From assembly GCF_019399895.1 (NCBI RefSeq), contig NC_091870.1:3182001-3246000 (forward strand): a stretch of 64,000 bases of DNA, in the 5' to 3' direction. Shown here one piece after another: positions 1 through 11,855 of the stretch. This DNA is from Cardiocondyla obscurior. Lineage: Eukaryota > Arthropoda > Insecta > Hymenoptera > Formicidae. A program made the position numbers and the translations under genes. The notes under the pieces were generated by a model that searched no databases, was not told the origin of the DNA, and saw only the letters and a list, made by a program, of their open reading frames with translations. Numbering within the stretch: the stretch's first letter is position 1; each line of letters starts with the position of its first letter.

Positions 1-3000
1 TCGAATATTATTTCTTTTCTCCACTTGCCGAAGCGAAAAGTGACCGAGTTTCGCGTTCTTCTAAACTATTAACGGCGTTCCGAATGAATTTACGGCAGCG
101 CGATAAAAAAAAGAGAAAAAAATCGTCGCGTACGCATTAAATATTCAAATAAATTCTGCTGCGATTTTCGTGATCCGTATCTGCGCTCCCGAGTTCTAAA
201 AATATCGACACTGTTCGCGCGATCATTGACAGTAATTTCCCAAGCGAATTGTTATCTCACGTACGAGCCGCTGGGCGGCTGAAACTAACGTCACGAGACA
301 CGGCCGACCGAAGCTGCAAATTGCGCGTCAATTTTGTTACAGCGGTAGGACAGTTTATAAAAATTTCACGAACGAATATTTGAGAGAGAAAAATTATTTC
401 GCGGAGTGCCCGGGCATTCGGTTAATTATGCACAACGGAACGGCTAGAAAGACGTAATAGGAAATGAGACTTATCGGGGAATGTGACTTTTGACCTTTTA
501 AAATATTCAAAGTCTATTAAATAATGCGGGATACACCCGGGCAATGTTTCCCTTCCCCCCCTAATTCTTTTTTTAGACATATTTACCGCTAATGATATTG
601 TAACGAAATGCGGGACCATGTAATTACGGGCAACCATCGGATACATTTTTAAAATGATCGTGGAAAAAAGCCTCTGGGGCATGTCAACTTTCCGCGTTAC
701 CTGCGCAAAGGGCTCGGTCGTATCGTTAATTATTCGCGCCGGGTCCGTTGTCCTGCGACGTCCATTTCCGGTTACAAAGAGAATTCTCCCTTCCCTTCCG
801 TGTACTATATCTTGTCTGTTTGGATCTAGTTAACTCTTTGAGGTGGCTGCTCCCTTTCGTTTCGACAATAATTGACATATTGTTGTACACCGAGCTGCGT
901 TAGTCTAATGAGACCTCCGACTGCAATTTGTAACTGCGCGTTTGTAACATTATCAACGAGACTGTTGAATGCGCGCCGTTTAACGATCCTCGAAATTGCC
1001 GCCGGATAGCTGCTCATTTTCGTGGAGGTCTCATCTCTTCGCGGTCCCTCTTAGTCTTATTATTCGATAACGAGCGGTAAATATCGATTGTAAAAAAAAA
1101 AAAATAGTTATTGCAAAGTGCTCGCGGATTAAACGGCGCCGTATTAAACCAACGAAATATCGCGGAGCCTAAATTCGTCTATCTCGAGTCTCGGCGCGTT
1201 CGATTCATAAATCGCATTTTCCACGGCATTTCAAGCAGCGCGAGCAGTATCCTTCGTCCCTGATTAGAAAACTTTGCGCCTCGCTTTGACCGACCCCGAG
1301 GCCATATTTGATTCGGCTTTAATGCGATTTTTCGCGGTAACAGCCGCCGCGCGTAACTACTCTCGGCAACGGACCAGCCTCGCGAACCCGAAGAAAACGA
1401 AACGGATGGTGCGGCGCGCCGAACTCGATTATCCCGCCGTTCTCTTTCACCGGCGAAGAAGAAGCCGCTAATTTCGCTACCCCGCCGCGCCTCGGAACTT
1501 CGATTAATCCTTTTAACGATAAAAGCACCTTCGATTTTCAGCGCTACGGCGAACCCGTAGCTGCGAAATATTCGCGAGATCGACGCAAATTTCTGGCTTA
1601 ACAACGCTCGGCAAGCTTGTCAATTTTCATTTGCTCCCGGGAGAGCTAGGGATCTTAGCCCGTCGAAAGATTCCAGTCTCGGCAGTTGTATTTAATAGGA
1701 ATAACATAAGTCATGATAAGATCGATGTGACGTTATCCGGAGAAACGCCGTTGAAATTGACGTTCCATGACAGCGCAATCAATCACGATCGCTCTTTCTC
1801 GGCACTATCGCGATTGCTCGGAGATTTCTAAAAAGCGTAGAAGTCGTTCACATATTTTTCCGCGTAGCTAGAATTATTTTTTTATATTTAGCGATCATTC
1901 CTGAATTAAGAGGAAGAAGAAATTTACTTTTTAAATTTGTTTTTTTTCTTTTTTTTTTAACATTTGTTGCGAACTTGGAGAAAAAAAAGAGGGAAAAGGA
2001 CTATTTGAAATTAAATTAAATCAGCTCAATTTGTAGCTTTTCGACGGCGTCTAAATTATACTTAAATTTTATACGCAGCTTACGCGATAATGTAACTTAC
2101 AAGCTCGTCAAGTGTTTCGGAAGTGTTAATAACGAGGTCCCACCCGACTATCGACGTTGCACACTCGCGTCTTTGATATTGCTCCGGTGACTTCGTGAAC
2201 GCGGAAAGGGGGAAGAGAACTTGCGCCCCGATAACATTCAACCGAATCGACAGGGTTATCGCGGGACGATATCTACGGAGTTGCTAGGAGTAGGTAAACT
2301 TGGCTGCGTTAGAGAACGGACAACCCCCGATGGCGGCGCGCAATCGACGATCCCTTGCTCTTCCTTCGCCGCGTTCTCCGTGACGCGAGATAGCGTGCAA
2401 TCGCGATGCGTGAGAGCGTGCCGTGTATATTGATCTCTCTCGCGGAAGTTCCTTCCATTCATGTGCGCCGCGCGATATCGCCGCGTATATTCCGAATCGA
2501 GAAGGAGGGAGACGGGGGGAGGCTCGCCCTCCGCCCGACAACGATCGCGATCCTAATCTTTTTACGCCTCCCGCTCGATTTCCCGTCGTCCCTTATCGCT
2601 CCTCAGCGATGAGGAAAATTCATACGCGCTGTACACACGAGTCGGCGACACGCACACATACGACACACGCCACCTTCGTTCTTTCCACACTTCCTTTCAC
2701 ACGTTTATCCCTTTCAGTCCATTTTTTATTATTTTTTTTATTTTTTTTTTTTATTCCTGATTTACTCCTTTCCTCGTACACGCACCCTCTCGATAAAAGC
2801 AAGAGTCTTTAATGATATAACGATGACCGTGATATGATATGATACGATATGATATGATAATGAGATGATTAATGTGACCATGACCATGATTTCTTACCAT
2901 GATTTTTATATTTACTTATTTGTTGCACGTTGTTTGGTGCGTCTCCGTAAGCAGTATAAGGCGCTCGCATACCCCCCTGGTCGTCGACATTTCGAACAAG

Positions 3001-4286
3001 TGCCCCCCTCATCCTCTGAAATAACAAGGACGTGGCGAATGGCCCCCCACCCCCGCGATTCCTTCGAACACTTTGAAAAACGACTCTCAATCCTTTCGAG
3101 CCCTTGGCCCAAGTAAAAAACCTACGTCTCGCTAGCTCTAAGCGAAGGTCGACATATCGGTGGATTATTCATACCGCTAATTAGATCGGTTCATTAAATT
3201 ATTATTTGCATTTAAACATAACGTTTAATCGATATACAATTTTAGCACGGTGAGATCCGAGAATCCCGTACTACGTGCCATTGAACTTTCACGGTTTAAA
3301 TATCTCTGCGCGAAGTTGAGCTTGTTAGTAATCGTTAATTGAGTCTTCTGAAGTCGATTTGATTTTCTTCCGGTTATTTTCTGCCGGAAGCTCAAGTTTT
3401 GTTTCTCCGATAATATTATGCGCGGGAAGTACTTCGAGTTTAGCGAAACTTCGAAATAATGAGGCGCAGATTATACACAGAATGCGAATAAAAGGTTGGA
3501 TAGTAATTCGTTTTCAGCTTTCGCGATGGCGGAATAAAAGAAGCGTTGAGATCGACGGGAAAATAAGGAAAAACGAAATAGCCACGAGGGCTCCTGTCGC
3601 TCTGTCGCGTCTCGAGGGAGCCTCGGGAATTAATTAGCGTGTCTCGCGCGATACATAACGGCGAGGGAGACGGCCATTGTGCGTCAAAGAAATAAATAGG
3701 GTTGGAGGAGGACCGCCGGGCAGGGCCGAGGGTGATGGAAGGGTTCAAAGAGAAAGAGAGAGGCACAAAAGAGCCGGTCGGTGGTGTTGCCCGCGGCGAA
3801 ACGGAAGAATCGAGTTTTCTGCGTCTTCTGTCTAGACCGCGGAATGAGAGACGGAATCGATCTTTCCATTCGATACTTCATTTCCACGGCGATGCGCGCC
3901 TCGAAAACTCGCTCGAAGCTTAGAAAGAGGAAACGGTCGGGAAGGCGGAATATCTCGCGCGGCTCGCGGTCAACGATCCTTTTTTTTATTTTAATTTTTT
4001 TAATTTTTTTATTCGCATCGATTTTTAAGGGAAATTCTCAAATTTTGGTGAACGGAATGTTTCCACGGTGTGAGATACGACAAAATCGACGCGCCCTTCC
4101 CCGCAGCGCGAAACACGAGGGCTGTTCTTTTTTTTTTCTCGTCTCCCCCGATGTGTCGCGTCCCGACGATCCGTGCCATCCCTCATACATATGTACAACC
4201 CTTCCTTGTCCCCCGCCCTCTCTTCCGTAACCCTCTATAGTGTGTACATATAATATATGTACGTAAAATGAGTATATATACACGCG

Positions 4287-4311
4287 CGCGCGTGCTACAT
4301 GTGCACGCGCG
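4287..4311. repeat. CG-alternating inverted repeat about 100 nt upstream of the 93-nt exon
   Basis: CGCGCGTGC and GCACGCGCG are perfect inverted arms of 9 nt around the 7-nt loop TACATGT. The alternating purine/pyrimidine sequence could form a hairpin in RNA or Z-DNA in the duplex. Confidence 0.6.
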
Positions 4312-4382
4312 TGCGGAGACGAAATGTCGGCCCAGCCAGTCGGCTTTTTGCGGAGCGCTGGCAGTCTGTAAGTTGAGTTTAA

Positions 4383-4388
4383 TGCATG
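4383..4388 (+). promoter_or_regulatory. RBFOX binding motif TGCATG, 26 nt upstream of the 93-nt exon
   Basis: A perfect TGCATG lies in the short region between the likely branch point and the acceptor of the RRM exon. UGCAUG is the established high-affinity RBFOX site, and in intronic positions upstream of an exon it generally promotes skipping. Confidence 0.75.
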
Positions 4389-4404
4389 TTGTTTTGTCTG
4401 TCCT

Positions 4405-4410
4405 TGCATG
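4405..4410 (+). promoter_or_regulatory. RBFOX binding motif abutting the 3' splice site of the 93-nt exon
   Basis: TGCATG is followed immediately by the acceptor CAG, so RBFOX bound here should block recognition of the 3' splice site. It also interrupts the pyrimidine tract. Overlap of the motif with a splice site makes a functional role likely. Confidence 0.82.
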
Positions 4411-4413
4411 CAG

Positions 4414-4506
4414 GGATTCGGTTTTGTAACATTCGCAAATAGTGCTGACGCGGACCGGGCACGTGAGAGGCTACACGGCACCGTGGTTGAGGGCAGAAAG
4501 ATTGAG
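4414..4506 (+). CDS. Rbfox1: Rbfox1 93-nt exon: RNP1 half of the RRM
   Basis: The exon is exactly 93 nt (31 codons, phase 0 to phase 0). It starts GFGFVTFANSADADRARERL and continues with HGTVVEGRKIE. GFGFVTF is the RNP1 core that contacts RNA, and the rest is the second helix and following loop of the RRM. The acceptor is TGCATG followed by CAG; the donor is GAG|GTGTGC, which departs from the GTRAGT consensus. The vertebrate RBFOX genes have a 93-nt exon at the same place. Skipping it there keeps the frame but removes RNA binding, giving a dominant-negative protein. The length and phase here allow the same outcome. This is the most secure identification in the window. Confidence 0.97.
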
Positions 4507-4509
4507 GTG

Positions 4510-4515
4510 TGCATG
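4510..4515 (+). promoter_or_regulatory. RBFOX binding motif overlapping the 5' splice site of the 93-nt exon
   Basis: The donor reads GAG|GTGTGCATG, so a perfect TGCATG starts at intron position +4 and covers the bases that pair with U1 and U6. The donor is weak (T at +4), which seems to be the price of carrying the motif. Bound protein would be expected to hinder U1. Confidence 0.75.
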
Positions 4516-4529
4516 AACTTTCTTATACT

Positions 4530-4568
4530 TATATATATATATATATATATACATACATATATATATAC
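4530..4568. repeat. AT microsatellite just inside the intron after the 93-nt exon
   Basis: An alternating TA run with two ACATAC interruptions starts 24 nt after the donor. It could be length-polymorphic and alter RNA structure near the weak donor. Confidence 0.9.
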
Positions 4569-6013
4569 ATCGCCATTAATCTCCATTACGAATAGATCTT
4601 TTTTTTCCAGGGAGGTCGAGCGCGCGCGTCGCGAAAAGGATTTCCTTTTCGGGATGCGCGCACTCGGCATGTAAAACGGCGACCACGATCAGCTCGATTT
4701 TATTTGACCGCGCGATTAATTTCTGAATATGTTTCTTTGAATACACGATTCCGCGATTTTTTATCTCTTTTCGAGCTAACGGTGGTCGCCTGATCGCTCT
4801 TAAGTACTTGGAGTTCCGAACGTCCATTTTTTAGCGTCTATACATTTTATAATTAAATTAGTTTGATCATCAAACCGGAGGATCGATTTCCATGCAATAT
4901 CCCCGTTTATTACGATTTGCATTTTGAAACATAATGACGTCGATGTTGAAGAGAGATGGACATTCGTGACGCAAAGGTCGTTAATCTAAGAAACTAGAAT
5001 AAGTAACTGTACGGTAAAAGAGAATTAGACTGACGGTTAAATCGTAGACGCGACCGTTTTACGAGATGCGACTACGATTCGTAGCTGTCGCCAGTCTACG
5101 TCACGATTCGACGGTGCCTCGTTGAGAAAAAGGGACAGTTGATTTTATCGCGGTAATTAACGAAACGCGAGTTGATTTTGCGAGCTCGAGAACGGAGTCG
5201 AAGGTGGAAGAAGAGAGAGAGAAAAGGGACGCGATTTCGGGTTCGGGTCGCGGGGGCTTGGGAGAAAGAGATTTCTCTCGTGGCCTGGATCAATCTGACT
5301 GATGGCCCACTCGTAGAGCCACGAGTGGTGCGCGAGCTGCCGATTGGCAAGGCTCGATCTCCGCTCGAGGGCCTCGAGTGATCCACAAATTCCCGATTGG
5401 CCGACCACTCAGCCGGTGAAAATTGGTACGCGAGAGAAAGTCCTCCTTGTCTTGATCAACTCACGATAGTCCGCTCGCGAATGCGTTTTGTCCGTACACG
5501 CGCACGCGCTCGCCTTTTCGTATACCTTTTTCTTTTGTCTCGTTATAATCCGCCACGGCACGGCGATATCTTAATCCGTCTCATTGCGCGACAACTCGTA
5601 TATAGCTATCTATCCTTTACCGATGTGTCACGAGCTCGGAAGATTATCTTCGCGCCGCCGTCGAAGTAACTACGTCCCGCACGGTAGTTGGTTTTGATAA
5701 GCACCGTCGGATCAGCCGAAGATTAACGAGGTGATCGGATATGGCAACAGATTTGTCGGAGCTTGAAATTTTCATCGTATCGCATAATGCATATAAAATA
5801 GAAATACGTCACGACTGACAATTTTCCGATCTAATAAATAATTTTTGTCGACTTAAATCGGCAAACTTTTAATCGCGCAGAATTCCAAGTTACGAGATGG
5901 TGCAGTCCGCGATTAAAAATTAGCCGTCGGTGTAGGAGGGAATAGAATTCGCTCGGATGAAGAATAATCCTCGTATTTTCGCCAGCGCTTACCTTCGTTT
6001 ATCGCGCGGTTTC

Positions 6014-6039
6014 TTTTTTTTTTTTTTTTTTTTTTTTTT
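6014..6039. repeat. poly(T) tract, 26 nt
   Basis: An uninterrupted T run within the intron. It has no associated element that I can see. Confidence 0.95.
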
Positions 6040-9000
6040 ACTCGACCGAACGATGCGACTACCGCAGCGAATGCTGTGTCGATGCTGATATCAAACGACA
6101 ACGGGGTTCAGCCTAATTGAACAACTCGATTAATTATCTTCTCACGATGGCTGGAGCAGCTTGTCGGGCCGCGCCAGTCTCCGTACGTGTCGTGTAAACC
6201 ATCGGTTTAGCTTCGTTTTAGCTTGCAACCGCGTCTTCGAGTAGATTACAATATTACGCAAACACGAACGGATATCCTTCGATTATTTTACGTGAAAGTT
6301 TATTTGCTTCGCTGCGCCGATTATTTTTTTTTTTTTTTCTATTTTATAAAATTCTTGATGTAGCAAAAAGACGTCGCTATTTTTTTTTTTCTTTTAATAT
6401 CCGGAGTTACTATCAAAAGAACGGCGCAAAGGAAATCGCATCCGAGGAAAGAGCGCGTCTTCTTCTATCGTCATTATATTGCTTTCCGGACATAATAGGA
6501 TTATATTCTTGAATCACGGCCAGTGATTACTCCTTCGGATTTTTTCCGGTTCGATAATAGCGTCCGTTTGATCAGGCAGGCCTTCTTATTGCGACTTTAA
6601 TGGCTCAATTAAAGCTTGAAAGCCCCGACCTTTTGCGACTCGTCGATTTCCTGCACCAATGGAATTCTACGGCTTTCGCGACAATTTCGTAAAAATCACG
6701 CGAGCTTCGAGCTCTCATCTTCGCGAGATACCTAAATTTTATTTTCAAATCTCCGAGTTTAAAATGTTATAAATTTTTCGAAAACTACGACAAGCTGTTG
6801 CCAATCCTTCCGTCTCGAAGAATATTCGTTAATACACTTAAAACGAAAAGAAAGAGGAAAAAAAAAAAAATCAAAAAGAGCATCCGGAGGTTGCTTGCCA
6901 ACGCAGGATTCAGAAATGTCACATCGAATTGTTAGTATTTTAAGCGCTTGGCTACAAATCCGCGATGTTAGTGCACTGTCGCGCACGTCGATCAGTCTTG
7001 TTAAAGAAAGAAAAGGGGAAAAGGATCCCGACGTTAGCGGTGGCCTCCGGATGCAAAGTGAGCGAAGTTGAAGGGGTGGACGCGCGCTCGAGACAACGCG
7101 GCAGTCGTCGAACGGCGAGTAAACGAACCGCATACAAAGGAGCTGGAAAATCTGCTGGTCGGACAATCCGGGCCGTTGTGTCGGGTTCGGTTACCGCGGG
7201 AAAGAGAGTAACCAGGAGCACAAAAGCGGAACAAAACGAAAGACAATTGCAAAATACGGTCGTGTCTCACGCAGATCTCCTGTTGTTCTATAGAGAGCTT
7301 CTGCGCGAACGAAAGAGCGGGTAAAAAGGTAGAAAAGAGCGAGCGAAAGACTCGTACTGAATAGTACACGATTGAAAAATCTGAGAGAGCGAGCGAGAAA
7401 GAGAGAAACAGATAGTCGATCCGATATGATCGACCGATCGGGAGATAAAGCGAGAGAGAGAGAGAGAGAGATTAACGGGCAAGCGCTGATCGTGGGACAC
7501 TGAGGGGGCCACTGAAAAAGGACCTCGCTAAGTGTCCGAAAAGGTAAGGAAAATCACATCGCAACGGAAATCGTTTACCGGCGAAGCAAAAAGCCGGACT
7601 CATATGTGTATAATGAGAAATACAACTCGCACTGCCCGCTCTCTCACGCGATACACGTAAACCGTGCCGTGATCGATTTTTCACTGGTAGATTAAGCTTA
7701 TATTTTTTTTTTCTCTTTAAAAAAAATTTTTTTTTTTTTTTAATCTTATTTCTTTTTCTTTCGATTACTTTTTCACACTCGTTTTGCATTTTTAGCGTAC
7801 GCGAATGAAACTTTTAACAGCTTTTTTTCGTCAGGCTACTTCTATCGGAGTGCACTTTTATATGCTCCGCGGTGACGAAATATTTATTTCGAGGATGAAA
7901 ACAGAGAAAATTGTTTCAATTAAAGTTATACATTTTTATCGAAAATTATATTTTTCTCTCCCCCGAGGGATATTTTGAAGCCTGCAGAAGAAACAGGATG
8001 CAGTCGTTGTAAATATTTCGTCACACGATTTTTATTGTTTAACAGTGTCTTTCTTTTATTACTTTTATTCAGTCAGTATATGTTTTTTTATTTTTTTTTT
8101 TTTAATTCTTTTCGATCGGCACGCGCGTAGCGCTTACTTTCTTCCAAAATAATCCTACTTGCGATATATTTACGACGTAACTGATAAAAATACAATACGT
8201 TTAGAATACCTAATGCCGAGCGTAAACTTCGTAGATGTATAAGAACGTAAGAGTCGACGAGACAAAAGCTCAAGTACTTTCGCAAGTGGCAGTTGGGGAA
8301 AATCGAAATAAAAAAAAAAGAAAAGAAAAAAAAAACTGCGCTAATTACACGTGATAATGGCGCAATAATGGCGTTTCTTTCACGAGCAATTTGCATTTTA
8401 TTTATGCCGCGCGATCGAAGGTTTCTTCTCTTTGCGAAGAGAGAACTGCGCGCGCAACTATGAAAAGATCTTCGCACCGTTGCCAATTAAAATGTGCGCG
8501 AGAGTGGTTTTAAAACGATTATATCTCGTACGTCATCATTCTTGTGTGACGTTTGACCCGTTTCACTCGGACGCTAAGCGCCCCCGGGGCCTTTGTTGAA
8601 TTTTCTAAGAGCTGTCGTAGAGCAAGAGGTTAAAAACGAGGCGTGGACGCTGAAACGCCGACCGGCGGAATAACGAGATGGCGGGGAATCGCAAAAAGAA
8701 CGAGCTCTAACGAGAATTCTTTTACGCGTAATTTTCTCACGAACGTGGCGTAGCACTTTAATTGCGGAAAAGATTAGAGAGCGATCTTAAATTAGAGACC
8801 GCGCCTTTTTTTTTTCCGGTTTTCTGCATTAATTTCCAGCGAGGTTTCCGAAGGGACGCCGGAAATAAAAATTCAGACGAAAATTTTCCTCGAAACTTAC
8901 GACGATCGACGATGCATTTATTGTAGCATTTTACCGAGGAAGGGCGGGAGGGGGAGGTGGGTGAGATGCGAAAATTTAAAAGGACGCACAATTAGCCTTT

Positions 9001-11830
9001 TGCAAATCTTTCGTCCCTCAAGGCAGACGAGCTTTTTATCAGTTAGTGTCCTCTGAGTGACTTCTTAATTGCCGGCGCAACTTTTTAATGTCCCCGGGTC
9101 TCTCTCAAGCCCTAAATAATTCCAGAACGGTAACTCGATTCAATGACTTCGGTCGTCGGATCCGCGAGTGCGACAAAAGTCGCGAAGTTAACTTCGGCCG
9201 CGTTGATTAGACGCCGCGCGACTTTGCGTTTCGTCGTGATAACGAAGCCGCGACTCCGACCTGCCTTTGTTACGGGTCAGTAAACGCCACGCACGTTCGC
9301 ATTTCACACGTAATTTAACGGGCACAATCCTCCCCTCCTTCGGCAAGCGGAGGACGAGCGCCTCGTTCGCGAAAGTTTCAGAATCGTTCATCGGCATATT
9401 TATTCGCGGCGTTTATTCCGTGGATTCCGAGAATCGAGGAAATCGATGAGAAAAGCGCGGAGGAGCGCGAGGAAAATTGGGAGTGGAAGAAATTTATGAG
9501 TACACGAGCGGGCGCCGGATGCGGAAGGAGTTTGTCGTCCATACATTATTATCGACACGACCGCGTCAAGCACCGGCGATAATGATAATAAATATTAACG
9601 GGCGCAAACGCGGGCGCCGCTTCGCGTCTAGCACGATTCCCCGCGGCGTAACTTCGGAGCGCAAATTCGCCGGAGGCATAATTTACGCGGCAAGATTTCG
9701 CGGAAGCGCGCCGCGGCTTCCCTGGCGCAACCCGAACGAGTATTACGAAATAAAGCGACGATATTATTTCCCGAGCGAGGCGGACTTCTGCTCGCTCGTT
9801 ATTAATTTTCAACACGCGACGGAACTTGCCGTCGAGCACGCCTTTCGAGCTGCATCGAGTCCGCCTATCGATTTCGCGGTACCTATTTCTGCGTCGCCGC
9901 CACTCGCTATCTTCGTTCCTTGTTTCGTCCGCGCTCGCAAACTACAGATCGAGAACGCAAATTCCGCCGCGGAAACGTGCCGCGAAAGACCGATGGGGGG
10001 TTCTTCCGTAATCGGGAAAGGGGAGGATCGAACATTCACGGAAAGCTGACTTGTTTGGCGAGCAAGTTTAAAGGCTTGCCGCTTTCGCGACGAGAGGCAG
10101 ATGCTCGCGGCAATCGGCAGATATCAAACTCAATGGCTCATTATCTTAATGAACGCCCTTTGTAATCGTCGTCTCGCATTGTCCCGTCGACTCGTTACCG
10201 TTTCTGAAGGCGCGGCGCCCGTTCTTGCCTCGCGTCGACTTTCTTCCGTTCGTTATCTTGTTTTTTTTTTTTTTTTTCTTTTCTTTTCCGCTCGTTCATT
10301 TTCCAGTTTAAAGCCTCGCGAGCTTCACGAGATTAAGATACAAGATACCTCATAATAACTTCCGATCTTTCATAATCGCGTCGGAACCGAGATATTTCGG
10401 GAAACCCAGGCACGTAGGTGCGCCTTCGATTAAACGCAACGGGCTTTTTTTTTTTTTTTTCGCGCGCGGCTCTTTCCCTTTATAAGTCCGCGGGTTATAA
10501 ACTTTCGATCTTATCATTGACGAGTACGTAGTATTCATTTATCTTCGACCTTTCGCACTCACCACGCTGGCGGATAGCGAGCCGGGGATCACGATGATGA
10601 TTCTTCTTGTCTCCTGACGTTTCTGTCTGTCGAGATATCGCCCGGGCATTTGTCTCTGATAAAAACTAGAGTAGATCCGTCGATAGCGCGCAAAAAGCGT
10701 CGCGTGTAGCGGAAAATCCACACGGGGGCATTTGAAGCGAGTCGATCGGCCGGGCGATAAGTGCTTATGGCGGTTCAGCTAAGGAACAGCCTCGAATGCA
10801 TAATCCAACGCGATTTACCCGCGCGCTATGACAAATGACACAGAGGCTGCGGAAGCCTGGAATTACGCCGACCCGCCAAGGCGAAGAATGCGGATTAACG
10901 AGCAAGAACCTAACAGAGGGGGGGCGGGAGGGGGGAACGGTAAGAAGTGTCGCCGAAAGAAACGGCCGTGTTCTATAGCTTGCGAGTGGCTGGCATTCCG
11001 GGTCGAACGCACGGATAATGACGATGTTAATACCGCCGTAGGACGATCTAAAATAGACAGGCGAGAGGGGGGCAAAAAGCAGCGCGACGAGGACGAATAA
11101 GCCGAGCGTGCCACCCGCCCTGGGTTCCGTGACGTATACCAGCGCGCGAAGAATTTAGGAACGGCTTTTCGCGCGCGGAGGAAGAAGTGAAATAAATTTG
11201 AATACGTAAGTGACGAGATATGCGGAAGGAATAGCGCCTCGACGTAGTCATTGAGCGCAGTGCTTCGACGTGAACGTCGTGCATGCGCTGCGATTTAGGT
11301 GGTCGTGGAAAAGTAAATGGGCCGCTTTACGCGCAACATTTGCTACCGCGTCCTTGTGAATTGTATCCGCGTAGTTTTGCGCGCACGAGATATTTCGCTC
11401 GATCGAGATAAACGATATGGGGAGGACGGAAAAGACTTCGAAGACATCGTGCACGCGCCGCGAGAGAGAGAAAGAGAGAGAGAGAGAGATCGGGAATTAT
11501 GGTTGCCGCTGCACGCGCGACGTGAATGCGATTTAACGAGCCTGGCCTTGGTGAAACGGCTGGCGTCGGTTAAGGGGTCGGAAAAAGCTCTTCCTGAAGA
11601 TGCAAAGGAGTAGTCGACATTCTGGGTCAACGACGACGTCGTCGCCGTAGGGCACGGTGCTTTTACGCGGTAACGTGCAAATACGGGCGCCGGCAAAGGC
11701 AGATCGGTGAATCGGCGATTAAATCGCGCATGAAAAATTCATACGCGGCTCCCGCGAACGGAATTGGAAAAGAGCATTTCCGCTATCGCGATTTTATAAC
11801 TCGTCGAAAATTCGACCGTGACGACGACCC

Positions 11831-11855
11831 GAAGGAAGGAAGGAAGGAAGGAAGG
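11831..11855. repeat. GGAA tetranucleotide microsatellite
   Basis: About six copies of GAAG/GGAA in tandem within the intron. Confidence 0.9.

Larger units (their letters stand above)
1..4413 (+). other. intron (3' part) upstream of the 93-nt exon
   Basis: This stretch holds no exon I can recognise; in particular the earlier RRM exons (the QFGxILDVEIIFNERGSK-type segment) are not here. It contains a CpG-rich patch around 1180-1600, a degenerate GATAT repeat at 2831-2858, poly(T) runs, and a Z-DNA-like hairpin near the 3' end. The frames open on either strand are low-complexity or Arg/Ser-rich and look like chance. Confidence 0.8.

Noticed and set aside
1179..1604. 141-codon minus-strand open frame in a CpG-rich patch
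   Set aside because: Arg/Ser-rich with open frames on both strands; it is a composition effect.
4038..4670. 210-codon minus-strand open frame across the 93-nt exon
   Set aside because: It is the antisense shadow of the RBFOX exon plus an AT repeat translated as Tyr/Ile runs.
6965..7324. 119-codon plus-strand frame rich in Lys/Arg/Ser
   Set aside because: It looked briefly like a basic nuclear protein, but no splice sites, motif or neighbour supports it, and the opposite strand is open too.
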